Made by a program: the position numbers and the translations under genes. This document shows, piece after piece, positions 11,400-24,000 of a stretch of DNA of 64,000 bases (positions are counted from its first letter, which is position 1; each line of letters opens with the position of its first letter). This DNA comes from Terebella lapidaria. Lineage: Eukaryota > Annelida > Polychaeta > Terebellida > Terebellidae. The DNA is taken from the NCBI GenBank assembly GCA_949152475.1, contig OX424568.1, positions 20,435,667 through 20,499,666 on the forward strand. The letters run 5' to 3'. Below the pieces are notes generated by a model. That model did no database searches and was not told the DNA's origin. It saw only the letters and a list, made by a program, of their open reading frames with translations.

Positions 11400-11642
11400 T
11401 TATTGACCCAACAAGGTATAGATTCTGCCCAGTAGAGTTACAATATGGCCACTATATAAATATGTACCAAATCCAATACAGTATTCAAGGGTTTTTAAAT
11501 AGTTCTGTGCAAACATTTTCGAAGCTCTTCCTTTGATGCCAGTGGCCCCTGTTTTCTTATGCTGCTCATTATACTCACCGATAATCTTATTGTTTGGTTT
11601 ACTTTTATTTAATTCAAAACGAATACCACTCGATGTCGCCAA
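11400..11642 (-). CDS. Possible small gene or 3' exon, 80 residues, unknown
   Basis: An open minus-strand frame beginning MATSSGIRFELNKSK and ending GRIYTLLGQ, followed within 10 bases by AATAAA on the same strand. Its tail is similar to the nearby direct repeats at 9805 and 11098, so the repeats may be copies of this gene's 3' end. No family is recognised and nothing excludes chance. Confidence 0.2.
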   Translation of the reverse strand: MATSSGIRFELNKSKPNNKIIGEYNEQHKKTGATGIKGRASKMFAQNYLKTLEYCIGFGTYLYSGHIVTLLGRIYTLLGQ

Positions 11643-11925
11643 AGTAGAAAACCTGCCAGTGTTAGGTTCAGCTGATGTGATTCACTCTAAAACACCGACT
11701 AGCAATGTATGCTCATCATGAAAAATTACTTTTTATTTGACAGATATCTGTATCATACAGAGAGTAGAATTGATAGATCATTGAAGTCTTCAATTTTCCA
11801 TTATGATATCATTATAAAGTTATCAGTGGTAGACAGGAAATAATATTAATATGTAGACCCATAGGCTTGTTTATTCTTCACACAATTCGCATATTATTAA
11901 TTTGAATTGTTCAATTGTAGACAGC

Positions 11926-12285
11926 TGGCAGATGGTCACTGAGTCTGAACACTGCCACAAAAATCTCTGCAGTGTTTGTCTTGAGGATCACGGTGAAATC
12001 TGTGAGGCTGATGTCATAAAACACCTGGCCCAACTCCGAGCAGAGGTCAAATTCCAGCAAAAATTTCCAAAGAGGAGACTGCTCTTGAGGAAGAGAGAAA
12101 AACAAAATGACACGATAGACAGAATAGACAGAATCCAAAGAGAGATTGCAAAATACCAACAAGCAATTCGAAAACTAGAAGCTGAACTCAAGACGAAGGT
12201 GATCAAGATGAGGAACCTGAACGTAAAATACACAAGTCATTGCAAAAAAATGTAGCTGCTAATGTAGAAAATTATATACACGCAA
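11926..12285 (+). pseudogene. TRIM pseudogene fragment (B-box to coiled coil)
   Basis: The translation includes HCHKNLCSVCLEDHGE and REIAKYQQAIRKLEAELK. It matches residues about 93-205 of the intact TRIM genes. RING, the first B-box cysteines and all NHL repeats are missing, and a stop follows at 12253-12255. DNA similarity continues past the stop to about 12285, so the stop is a lesion. Identical copies are at 42132-42491 and 46427-46786. Confidence 0.85.
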
Positions 12286-12308
12286 TGTTTTTAGAATTTA
12301 CCACGCCA

Positions 12309-12466
12309 ACGTAGTGTGTCAGAAATAGGTTTCCGTAGCATTGGCACACACTTGTATGAGATATCTGGGGAAAACCCAAATGACACGGAAATATTGACAC
12401 GATTTCCTGGATTGAAAACTGCAAATTGGGGTGTGATACTGTCCAAGTGGAAGTCCAAGTATTACG
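12309..12466 (+). other. 5' non-coding exon of a TRIM-B unit whose coding exon is missing here
   Basis: Same sequence as the B1 first exon at 42515-42672, ending in G|GTAAGT. In this copy the duplication ends at 13014, before the coding exon, so this exon has lost its gene. Confidence 0.6.
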
Positions 12467-13194
12467 GTAAGTGGCTTCACAACTCTTTTGATGTTAATTG
12501 AAAGTTCCATCGAGTGATAAATATGATGTCATTGTTTGTGTGTCCTAACATAGCTGCCAGGCATACATTGATCTATGATCAAAGGCGGTCACTTGCCTTC
12601 GAAGGTGTTTGATGTGTGTTCCTTTGTATTGGGAGTTACATGTTTAATTTCGTGAACTGTTATCAAATGTTCAAAATCCATGCATAATTCATGTATAATT
12701 AGTTCGATTTTGAAATGGCCATTGATTAGAAGGAATCATAACGACCATGAAAGACAAAGATGTAGGACCAAGTTGATCTCATGATACTCCCAATAATATA
12801 CGACACTCACAATATTTACTTATACGAGATTTAACCAGTGGGGGATGATCTATGATTCAACAGCTAACCATCAATGGTGCCAACGACATTTGACAATCGG
12901 TCCTGTAGTATATCTCAACAACAAGGCATAGAACTAGACCGATGTCTCATAAACTCTGGTACACAGGTATGCTGGTTCATGCAATGTGAGGCTTATTGTA
13001 TGCCAGAATTGTGTGAGTGTATGTTGTTGTATAACTTCTGTGTATACCATTAAGCCAGGGTGTTACAAATATGAAGTTTATGATGCCGTCAGGGGTGTTG
13101 CTAAAGAATATTAAAATGTACTCAAAATCCTCAACAGTCTGGTCTATAGAGTCGCAGTTACAAATTAATGTAGGCCTAACTCAGGCACATATGT

Positions 13195-13262
13195 GCGCAC
13201 TGGCGGATCCAGGGGGGGGGGTGGGAGCGGTGGGAGCTACTGCTTCCCCCAAAGTCAAAACA
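13195..13262 (+). mobile_element. End of a GGCGGATCCAGGGGG-type element
   Basis: CTGGCGGATCCAG followed by a G run. The same terminus is present in reverse at about 17145-17188 and forward at 22273-22310. This is a known style of hAT-like MITE end (CAGTGGCGGATCCAGG). The opposite ends were not located. Confidence 0.55.
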
Positions 13263-13410
13263 TAAAAAAAAATATTCGAGAAAAAATCAGTGTTCCGATC
13301 AGGATACCAACACTCTGCAAAAACCATTTTGTTCAGTACAAATATTGCTTTCACCATACTCATTGTTTCCACTCTCCTTCATTTCCCCATTTCCCCATTT
13401 TTAGGTTACC

Positions 13411-15042
13411 GGACCTATGGTCCGATAACCTATTGCCATGGCGTTGCGTCCGGCGTCCGTCCGTCCGTCGTCGTCGTCGTCGGCGTCGTCGTCCGTCCAC
13501 ATTTTTATCTTTAAAGTTTACGGTCCAATCTTTCTGAAAATTTGGGAAAAGATACCTTAAAATAATTTGAGAAGGAGGTATTTTTTATTTTTTTTATTTT
13601 TTAATTTTTTTCCAAAATGGCGGCCGTTTTCGTCGAAAAACGGTCAATTTTGAACTTTGGCGGCCATTTTCTCAAAAACTGTCTGATCAGATTTGAGATT
13701 TTTGTTTCAAAAGATTCTCGTTATGTACCTCTGTGATGTGTATAAGTTTGGTTGCCCTTGAATCGCCGGTCTGCGTATGGCGGCCATTTTGAATTTTCGA
13801 CGGGTCGACGAAAAACAAATTTTTCGGCCCAAATCGCATTACTATCCAACTTTCGGCCATTTCTAGGCAAAAAAAAATTTTCACCCTTTGAAAAAAATTT
13901 TGGACGGAAAATTTTCGTCACTTTTTTCCTTCATAATGGGAGCTGCCAGGACTGTACTCATAGAACGCTTGAAGATAGAGCTTAGAAATTGGCACTTTCA
14001 AATGGGAAGTCATATATGGCGACTTGTGTGGTGACCTTGAATTTGACCTTTGATGACCTTCAAAGGTCAAAACAGCCATTTTGGGGTAAAAAAAATGCCA
14101 AAATTTGCCTCTACACATGAAATGCTTGTAGATAGAGCTCAAGTTTGCATTATGAGCATATAGGAAGTCATATATGGAACAACTGATGATGACCTTGACC
14201 TTGACCTCAGATGACCTTGAGTGCTAAATGTCCGATGTGAAATGTGTAAATAAGCCATCGAGGCTTAAACACTTGCACATACAGATTAGGATTGTGTATA
14301 AGCTTACAAGAAGTCATGTATTCATAGCACATCTCTTGGAGACCTTGAATTTGACTTTATATATGACCTTGAAATCCAAATCTCACAACCTTGCCTGACC
14401 TGACATGTGTAAATTGGCCTCTACAGACAAAATACTTGTTGATAGAGCTTATATGTTTGTATTATGAACATATATGAAGTCATATGCAGCATACCTAATG
14501 GTGAGATTGCAGTTCACAAAGATGACCTTGATTGGAAAATCTCAAAGTCATATGTCACTTGCAATGCTTAAAGTGATGTTGGCAGGAAAACTATTTTTTC
14601 CAAATCAATTACATATATGCCTGTGGTCTCAGAATAATACGTTACAAAACAAACTTTGCTTGATCAAATGGATAAATCAAGCATATGACAGTACTAGCAG
14701 CCGCTTTTTTTTTGTTTTGTGCGCCACTCAGAGTTACCTCTGACTTAACTTAGTTCACGCTCGATTGGCTCGAACATACACGAGTAAGCTGGAATCGCAC
14801 TGTGTCACGGTATACAAAGCACCGAGAATGGCGGTAATGTAAACAAACTCAAAATATCTCCACCAGAAACTCGAAACGAAATCTATTAGAAAGGGGCGTC
14901 TGTTTGGGCATACAAGTGCAGATATATAACTGTTATGTTTTCTTCGTTCGATCAGAAAGATATGGAAAAATCCATTTAACTTACTGCCAATATCACTTTA
15001 AAGCCAAAATTGTCCGGTAACCTATCTTAGCCCTTGGGCTAA
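13411..15042. repeat. Hairpin-ended repeat family 1, copy 1
   Basis: The left end is a hairpin, GGACC-TAT-GGTCC (13411-13423), then GATAACCTAT and a (GTCC/GTC)n tract. The right end is GGTAACCTAT followed by the hairpin TTAGCCCTTGGGCTAA (15027-15042). The interior has tandem-like units with GGCGGCCATTTT, GATAGAGCTT and many TGACCTTGACC motifs. No protein frame is supported. Other members are at 27931-28648 and 50814-51872. Confidence 0.7.
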
Positions 15043-15699
15043 TTTTTCTTCTCCCCGTTCCGATTTCCCTTTTTAGGGTCTTAAAGTTGGGGCAGCTACG
15101 GCCTTGGTATGATCAGAATATGGATGGTTGTATTTAAGGTGGGGAATCGCCTAGGAATTTCCATGGTCACGCAAACCATACCGGTGTAAGTTTTTGTCCA
15201 TATCTTCGCGAATTCTGATCAAATCTATTTCAAATTTGGCCTGTAGTTGCTACGTGTTTGTTCAATATATTATACTATGTTAAAACGAGGATTTACTATG
15301 ATAGTTTATGAATACAGATAACTGAATATACGTAACAAATAACAAGGTAAAACTTTCTCATGACGGTGTTAATTGCGATGATACTTGCACAACAATAAGT
15401 TCATTCGTGATCACGAACCGAGAATTAGTTTTCTGAAATTTACTGCACATAATGTGAGAAATGGTGTACAATATACAAGCAAGTTCATAAAGATGCTTCT
15501 TTTTCCAGTGGGTCTATGCGCGTCGACGAAAGTCTGGCGTATAGCGAAATTTTATAATTGCATTAAAATGAAAAGAACGAGCCGACAAACAATGACTTGC
15601 TTGCTAAATTTTAAATTTTAGCTTGCTAAATCCGTTCATGTGCACCGACCGCTGCAGTGAGTGAGATATTATGAATGCCACAATCTTTATGAAAGCCTA
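15043..15699. other. No gene seen
   Basis: Plain AT-rich sequence. One frame at 15385-15621 has no domain or splice context. Confidence 0.4.
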
Positions 15700-15801
15700 C
15701 TACTCGTTCACTAAATGGATGCCTTTTAAGCCGTCTGTCACCTTTTTAATCCTTATTGAAAATAGAGGAAGGCGCAGCGTATGATACTTGGGCCGCTTTG
15801 G
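15700..15801. mobile_element. Truncated relic of the GGCCCAAGTATCAT MITE
   Basis: Matches the complement of the complete element at 56784-56908, including AAAAAGGTGACAGACGG in inverse and the intact terminus ATGATACTTGGGCC. The other terminus is missing. Confidence 0.65.
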
Positions 15802-16685
15802 CCGACAAATACGCTACATCTGCTAAATTTGCTTGTAAAAATCCGATAAATACTACATATCCTTGGACATCATCAAAAAAGTGAGTCTCGGTTAGTGATC
15901 TATAATCATGTCGCACCACTATCCTGAACGTTTCGCCACAAGGCATGTGAATGAATTGAAGGTCTACCTTGTTATCTACCAGTGACGTTCAGCTGTCTGT
16001 ATTCATTGCGTGATCGAACAAATTATAATTTTTTTGCCAAACCCATTGACCAGATTAACCTTTTCGCTACTGACCCAACCCCCAGCCTCCATACTGAGCC
16101 GATTCATGCATGATTTGATAGGATTTCTATATGTTTTATTATTTTTATTTAAAGATGTTTCAGAATAATTAGGTGTGAAAATAAAGTCACATTATAGTGT
16201 GCTATTTCTATATAGTATACTTTTCAACCCCGTTTGATCGGTTTAGGGACCAAACTTGAGACCAAACTAGGGACCAAGCAGATGGCTATTTCCATTTCCT
16301 TTATCATACAGCCATATTCGAATTTGTAATGAAATACAATCCAATACGTTTTACTTGAGTACTTGTAGTCTTCTATATTTGTGACGAAGTGAATACCGTG
16401 GGTTTTGATAGTGTTTACAGCATGTCAATATCTTGATTAGTTATGGAGATATTAAAGTTTTGGTGAAATTGTCTGTAGTCCGAACCATTGTAATCGGTAC
16501 TTGTGACGTCACAAGGTTAATGACAGGTTAATTATTCAATTAACTAAACAGTCAATTAAGCTTCTAAATTCCATTCGGTGGCAGAATGTATGTGCCAGTT
16601 TAGCGTGTAGGTACATTCTCTTGCATATATATCATTAAATACAATCAGTGAACAATTACCTATACATCTATTGATTGCTAAAGTT

Positions 16686-16750
16686 ATGGTTACGCAGCGT
16701 AACCATCAGTGCAGCAGGAGGGGTGTGGTATGGTTACGCAGCGTAACCAT
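16686..16750. repeat. Two identical 21-bp perfect palindromes
   Basis: Each palindrome has half-site ATGGTTACGC on either side of a central A, at 16686-16706 and 16730-16750, i.e. 44 bp from start to start. A weak plus frame begins at the ATG formed at the edge of the second one (about 16749), but no family is recognised. Confidence 0.9.
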
Positions 16751-17968
16751 GAGTAGAGAAAAGGTTAAGACTAGCTATGGTCAACTTTTGGGACAATTTG
16801 GCAAAGCTATAACGACTAATATGGATCAATACAAAATTGAAGATACTCCCAAATGCTGGGCGATTTCCATCCTTGAAATTGGATTAGATATACATGTTCG
16901 ATCATCGATGGAATGTAATGTCATGGATTGCTCAGTGAAAATCTTAATTTTTAGAATCTCAATCTCATTCTCCAGAGAATTCACACAAAAAGTCGTTAGA
17001 TCTGGAGACTATGTTTGATGTCCTTAAAATGCCCAGAATCAACCAGAGAACATCTAAACCCCTTCAGCATGGGGCCCTTGCAGGGCCCCATTCCCCACGC
17101 CTATGGTCCAGGACTATCTCCCGTGATACATGAGCCTGCATGATCACTGCCCCCCCCCCCCCAATAAAATTCCTGGATCCGCCACTGTATATGCGTATAT
17201 GTGGAGCGCTTAGGCGCATAAGTGGAGAGCATATTACTGGAACGGAAAATACTTCTAAAATCAATATGCTCATGCTGTACTGTTGGGAAAACATTGTGCT
17301 CCTGCGTGAAATGTTGTTGTCATTCTGGCTACAGCATGTTAGCCTGTGTACATTAATATACATTTAATGGATGGATTAAAATGCATATATATCTAAATAT
17401 TTGGCAGAGTTCTGACCATGTACAGAACTGAGAAAGTAATCAGCTGACAACACATCAATGCTGCGTGTTGAGCAATCTTGAATATACTTGAATGTCATCA
17501 ATACAACGATCAACTGTTATTGTGAAGGTCTTACGCCCATATGTACCCATGATGAACATAATATCAATTTACAGCCCGCAGAATATTAATATTCTTTTCT
17601 GGTTCGATATCTAGGGATCATTTATTATTTTCAATGAGTGGTTCTGTTGCTTTCGTTGTGTTCAGCGAATGTTGCTTGAATACTTCCTTGTTACACATTG
17701 GATAGCCCATTGAAGTTCATATTTGTTGTGAATTTACACATATTGGTATGTTTCTTGTATGCGTGAATATGTCTTAGTACCAGTGCTGACATTTAGAGTC
17801 ATTAACAGATTTTACTGTGCAAGCGCTGTATTGATACAAAAATGTACACTCCATAGTCCATACCGTGACAGCGCTGAATCATGTTAAATTGTTAATACAA
17901 GATTACAGTATTTCCATATCTAATTCTAATTGCCATTAGCCCGGGTATCATATCATTTCAACATGTTC
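16751..17968. other. Mostly unannotated; contains one hAT-like end
   Basis: CTGGATCCGCCACTG at about 17174-17188, preceded by a run of C, is the reverse of the terminus seen at 13195. A frame across 16671-17018 is open but unrecognised. Nothing else is supported. Confidence 0.4.
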
Positions 17969-18009
17969 ATTCATTCATTCATTCATTCATTCATTCATTC
18001 ATTCATTCA
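17968..18009. repeat. (ATTC)n microsatellite
   Basis: About ten uninterrupted CATT/ATTC units, about 85 bp upstream of the first recognised exon of the gene at 18095. Confidence 0.95.
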
Positions 18010-18094
18010 TTATTTTATTTTATTTCGAACTGCTGGTTCATAATTGTAACAACATTCCAAAGATTATACCGAACATTTGATTTTATGTATTCAG

Positions 18095-21000
18095 GTAGAT
18101 TTGTTACTTTGTACCTCGTGTGTGGAGGATGTGTGCGGCAGTTACTAGTCCACCCCTGCGTGAGCCTCAACACTACAGCCCAGTCTTCAAAGGTATACAG
18201 TATTTTAAGTAGTTCCGGATTTCAAGTAGTTCCGGATCGTTTTTTACTTGAATTGCTCTTAGTGCACTGAGAATATATTTTATAATAAAAACTATTGTGT
18301 TTTGGGAAAGTATGGGTGTTGTGGCTGACAATGCGCGAAAGAAAAAATTCAGTTTCGTTTCATTCTTTTCGTCACCCGATCGTAAAGATGACCCACCCAC
18401 CAGTCCTCGTTGTCATCCGAATGCATGTCCGAATGTAAACAAAACAGTTCACCAACGAAAATTGTTCCATAGCTGCAGGAATTGTCGAGGCACAGTTTTC
18501 ATTCATGTACCAAAATGAGCTCTTATTTCTCACCAAAACATGTATAAACCCAGAATGTACTGACCATATTTCTTCATATTGTAAACCATCATAACACGAT
18601 TGACAAAATTCAAGTAGTTTCGGATTCCGCGCGCCATTGCTTGTTGTCAAACGTCACACACTTCAGCTGGCTGGTCACGTGACTTTCAGGAGTTTGGGGA
18701 CCCTGTCAAAATCTCAAAGGGAGTGGTTGTGACAAAAAAAAATATTTATGGGCACATTATTCTTGTTTTTTTGTAAATTTTATGCTGGACCTATAGGCCT
18801 ACAGGTTAAATAAACTCTGCATATTGGCAGTGTTAATGGAACCATATAGGTCTATAGCTGCACTACCTTTATCGTTTTACTCCGTAGCAAATTTTTAGGC
18901 ATATAAATATATATCCCACTCTGGCGATCTACAAAAATACAGTAATGAGCACAGCTATCAGCATATAATTCTGAAACATACAGCGCGCAAACTCCTTGGT
19001 GCAATGTAGCATGGACATTGTATACAACCGGCCTGAAAAAAAGGTGTAGCTGACCAATTTCAAAGTACGGACAAAAGTGAAGTGGAGAAAGGTGAATTCA
19101 TATGCCGTGCATGCATGTTTGTTACCACAACATTTTATATTTTTTCCAAGGTGGAATCACTGAAATAAAATTCATAAGCAAAGGTAAGGTTTCAAACTGA
19201 AATGATAAAATTCATTTAGATATGGGGAAAATTTATTACTTAGTAGATCTACCCCACATCTATAGTGTGGGTAGATCTATTCTACAATTTATCAATATTT
19301 CTGATGCTATACAATCATGTTTGATGTTTCCAGTTATCAAAATTGTTCGCTTCATCTCATTTGACGGGTTGCAGGAAATAAACACCAAAATCATAGATCT
19401 GGATGTTTTGCATGCCGTGGACGTAAAACAAGAACAACATTTTTTAATCATCTAGTTTGAAGATATTTCCGAAGAGTAATTTTTGCTGTCCTCGTCAGAA
19501 TATTTGTGTTCATCGGATATATTGAGAGGACATAATATCAAAAGTTTATTTATTTGCCGTTGATAGTCAGTTATTGACAAGCTGACAAATTCCTACGGTT
19601 TAGCCCCTTGTCTGACAACAGTATGGTGACTGGACGCACCGAACCCCTTCTAAAGATTTGCTATGTATTTTGCAAGAAAACTGGATTTAACAAGAAAACT
19701 AGAATACCATTATAACTGAACACACGTCAGTTACTTCGGAGATCAGAGAAATATTCACCACAAATTTATTCAAGAATTTGTTCAAATTTATACACAATAA
19801 AGCAGAATGCATACACAGGGGGTTGTCAGAAGCGTATACTCGACGGAGTGTCTGGAAGTATGTAATGCACAGGGCCGCTATTTGTCGTACAGGGAGTGCT
19901 GAGCTACTCACGGGAGTTACATGAGCCATCATGAATATATCGACTTTTTGCCGAAAACATATTGTTATCGTATGAGAAATTCAATCTGTCTCACCAGCGG
20001 AGGAGCTCTCAGGTACGACAAATATTTTATAAATCATCATGGTGAGGTTTGGTAAGTATTTTACCAAAGAACTTACGCTCTGTGATTATATTTCACGAGT
20101 AAAAAAACACTCGTTTCTCAGAGGTCAGAATGCAAAAAGGACGAACTGTTAGCTTACTCTCAAAAGTTTCTCATATCACCAACAGGTGATCCTATTCATA
20201 TCTGTGGACAATGCATGGATGTACATATTAAAAAAAAATAACTGCCACTCAAGCTGAAACAAGTTTACAGCGAAATTCATCAAGTTTTAGATTTAGGATT
20301 TTTTTTATAATTTACATGAATAGATCATTTGGCCACAATAATTCCCAACATTGACTTAAGGTGGTATTAGTCAGTAAACAAAATTTCAAGACATCCCAAA
20401 TAATTGTGGTTTTTGAAAGGTAAGGAAAGGTTTTTATTCAAAAAAATAAAACCCATATGTACCGGGGCTTCCCTGTAAAATAATCTACATTAAAAAAGTT
20501 ATGTCAGATTTCACAGTTGCCGGAAGATTGAAATTGTTTTCAGTGTCTGATCGCATAAGTGTCAATTCTATTTTTGTCTTCTATTAAGACTAATTTGTTT
20601 TTTAAAAAAATTCCGATTTTGTATCTACAAAAAATCTGAATCTGATATGAATCTGATTATCAAGACAAAATAGGGGTCATGGGAGAAAATTGAGTCTTTT
20701 GGTGTCAAGATATATCTGTTGATCAGGTGTTTTTCTCATAGTTTTCTGCCTATTTCCATTGCTAGTCAGAGACTCGTATCCAATTTGTTTCTTCTACCAC
20801 TGCTAATTTTTTCAAGAAATGTCCAGATTAGGTGTATTTGTAGCCAGAAACACAAGGATTCTGATTATGAAGAAAAAATTAGGGGTCACGGGAGGGGGGG
20901 GGGGGGGGATTGTGGTGTTTGGAGTCAATATATCCGGTGGTCATGTGTTTTAACCCATGTATTTATGTGCGTTAAATCTGTGTTTTTTTTTTTAATGTTT

Positions 21001-24000
21001 GGAATCAAACAATTTCTCACGATTAATTTCAAGGTTGGGTCAACAGTGTATATACCACAGTTAATAATTTAGGATGCATGTTTACCAGTACACTGGAGGT
21101 TGCTATGACAACCGATGTTGGTACTGTAACACTATAACCATGAAATTCAATATCAATTACCAAACCACACGGTGATATTGGCGAAGAATGTAAGCTTCCT
21201 TTTCGTGACATCATTGGGAATCAGTGCCCGAATCAATCAATACATAGGGTAGCAACCACTTTTCTATGACTGATGGTGCTGTTGCCAAGGCATATACAGA
21301 AAAAAACTGTAGAATATGCTCAGCACTATGAGTAGTTTATTGTTTAGCATGTGAATCATTATTAGCAAATTTAGCATGCTTCAAATACACGTTTCTGCCC
21401 ATAGCAACATGATCGAATCTTCAATATCATTTCATGCTGTATTAGTACTCTGCCTGTCATATTTTACCATGTTTGTTCAAATTTTCATTCAAGTTCAAGA
21501 TATAGCATGCGTACGGAACAAGCGGGGAACTACATTGGTCAATTATCATTACATTTGCACAAATTCAATGTGTAATTTAAAACAGTACAACATGGATGCA
21601 ACCACACAATTATTAGGCCTAAATCAGAGAGCCAACAATTTTATCATGATATTGCTGGAGTTTGAGCACCAAAGGCGTCCAAATTACCGGTAAGTGATCG
21701 AAAAATGCAAGCATGCAGAGCATTGCCGTACTAGAAAATCGTTGTCACGCTTGATTGAACATGCGCGCTATGTTGCGCACAGCGTACTCACTCATACAAC
21801 TGTAATTGGATTGAATGGGTTTATATTTGCGTATCAATAATATTGACCATAACTTGCTGTTGGCCGACATGCATATATTGTTGTGTAAATATTTGCACGA
21901 ATGCAGGCTTAAGTTTCAAAATTTAATATTCCTCAACAATGACTTTCCGTCACGAACATTTCAACATCCATTGCTTTTGATATGGTCCCTAAATTAAACC
22001 GCAACTACCGGTAGATGGCGCCCGATCCGGAACCACTTAAAGCGATCCGTTTCTACTTGAATTTGTGCAAACAAACAAAGTTCTATTTCTCAGTTATTTA
22101 AAAGCACGAAATGCCACTTTTTGCAGGATTTCTGCACAACTATTTTTCCACTCAGAAAACGTTATAGGGACGTTTCGTTGCGACTTGAGAACAATAGAAA
22201 TGGACTTTCTTTGATGCGCGATCCGGAACTGCTTGAAATACTGTACATTGAAAGATTTTGGTCGTGTATGACAGTGGCGGATCCAGGGGGGGGGGGGGGG
22301 GGGAGGAGGTGGCACTGCCCCCTCCAATGGTCTGTACAAAATGACCCTTTTCACTTTTTCATGAATACATGAATATGTACTTTTCAATTTCCACCAAACA
22401 TCACTTAACAAAATATACATGTAATTGATATGCTTCGTAAGTTCCAATCCCTATGAACATTAATCTTTTGGCATACACACTGGTACATGGATTAAGTATG
22501 TATTTATAAATTAACCACACACTACTAACATACGTGCATTTGCAATAGGCATTGAGAAACAAATACATGGATACAAAGGTCTAATAGATGTTTTTTTTTA
22601 GATTTTTCGCACCATAAAATCTAGTTACATCGCAACCCTGGTCAGTCACCCAGTTTTGTTGGAACTACATAAAATCATATTTTGATATTTACCTTGCAGT
22701 TGAGGTCTGCCTGGGTCAGCCACTGTGGCCTGTGGACAACTGTCTGCATGAAGTTCTATCTCTCTGTAGTGTTCTGGAGCTGCTCTGCAAGAAAGAGGCC
22801 AACCAGGTGACCAACAATTATTATTTCTGTTTATAACTACACCTCCCTTTACTTCTTCATATTCGCTTGTATTCTATCAAATTTAAGAAAATTTGTTGTA
22901 TGAATGTTGATGTATATTTTTCTAAATGTAAAATACTAACGAGATTGAATGAATTTCAGGCACAAAAAGAGAAACGAACTGGAAAAAACCTCAGTGTGTC
23001 ATTCAAGGATAAAGGTAAGAACTGTAAATGAGAAAAGCGTAATCTGAATCAATGCTTGTTGGAAATTATGAATTTGTGGAGAGTTTTTCGACTGAATATT
23101 TGCCTGAAAGAACAATATAAGTTGAGCGTTGGCTTCTATCAGTAACAGTTTGCTCGTGATAATCATCAAATAATTTCCTGATAACCTTCATTGTTTCCAA
23201 TCTCAAACTACATGTACAAGCCTATTTGAAAACTGCAACAGATATTGTGTACAAGTGCATTACCATATATTCCTTGTAGCAGAAATACATCTCTTATGTA
23301 GTTCTGCTTGTAGGGTAGAGCCCACTCCTACATTTGTTCATGTTTATATCTCTGATTACAGCACAGATAATAGTGAATCAACTGGTAGCATTGGGACCGA
23401 AGCTGCCCACTGAAGATGTGCAAAGTTACATGCAGGCGTCCAAGGTTGCTGAGCTGTATCCAAGAGCCGTAGCGTTTGTAAAGAATCCGGATACGGTACC
23501 TGCTGTCATCAGCTGGACGGCAATGCATGGTGAAGTTATGAAGATAGAATTTATGAGATATAGTTGGAAGCAGATTCACGTAAATTGCAAATACGCTTTC
23601 AGCTCTATTACTAGTATATATTTTTGTGGACACACAATCGTTTAAACTCAATACCGTTTTTGTTGTGTGTCAGTCACAGATGCTGACTACACCAGATAGG
23701 CTCTGGAGTTTACATCTTTTCCTTTGTTTATGTAAATGTAGATAGATCTAGCATGTATGAACCATATTTTATTTAAGCCAAATGTTAGGCATCTCAATCT
23801 GAATGTGCAAAATCTTCTTTGGCTTTCAGACCATGAAGAAGCACTGTCAGCTTTACAGAAACTGCAAGGAATGGCCAAGCAATTACACACAGATGCCAAC
23901 TGCATGGATAATCACAAATATATTGCCCACCAAATAGCAATGTTACATGTACGTATTATACCTAAATGCACAGATGAGCTGTCACTGCTTTTAAATTTTG

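Larger units (their letters stand above)
1..13014 (+). repeat. Large direct duplication, copy 1 (window starts inside it)
   Basis: This block is repeated at 30207-43220 at a constant offset of 30206. Every open frame I compared has an identical translation and coordinates shifted by exactly that offset, so there is no indel and no visible substitution. The right end is sharp: both copies share ...CCAGAATTGTGT, then diverge at 13015 and 43221. The left end is outside the window. It contains one TRIM-NHL gene, one four-TM gene, a LINE fragment and the start of a second TRIM unit. Confidence 0.97.

Noticed and set aside
12316..12501. 61-codon frame across the B-type first exon
   Set aside because: The homologous A2 exon has indels and stops in that frame, and the frame reads through the conserved GTAAGT donor.
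16671..17018. 115-codon frame containing MSREKVKTSYGQLLGQF as a gene
   Set aside because: It crosses both palindromes, has no recognisable family and no clear splice sites at its ends; kept only as a note.
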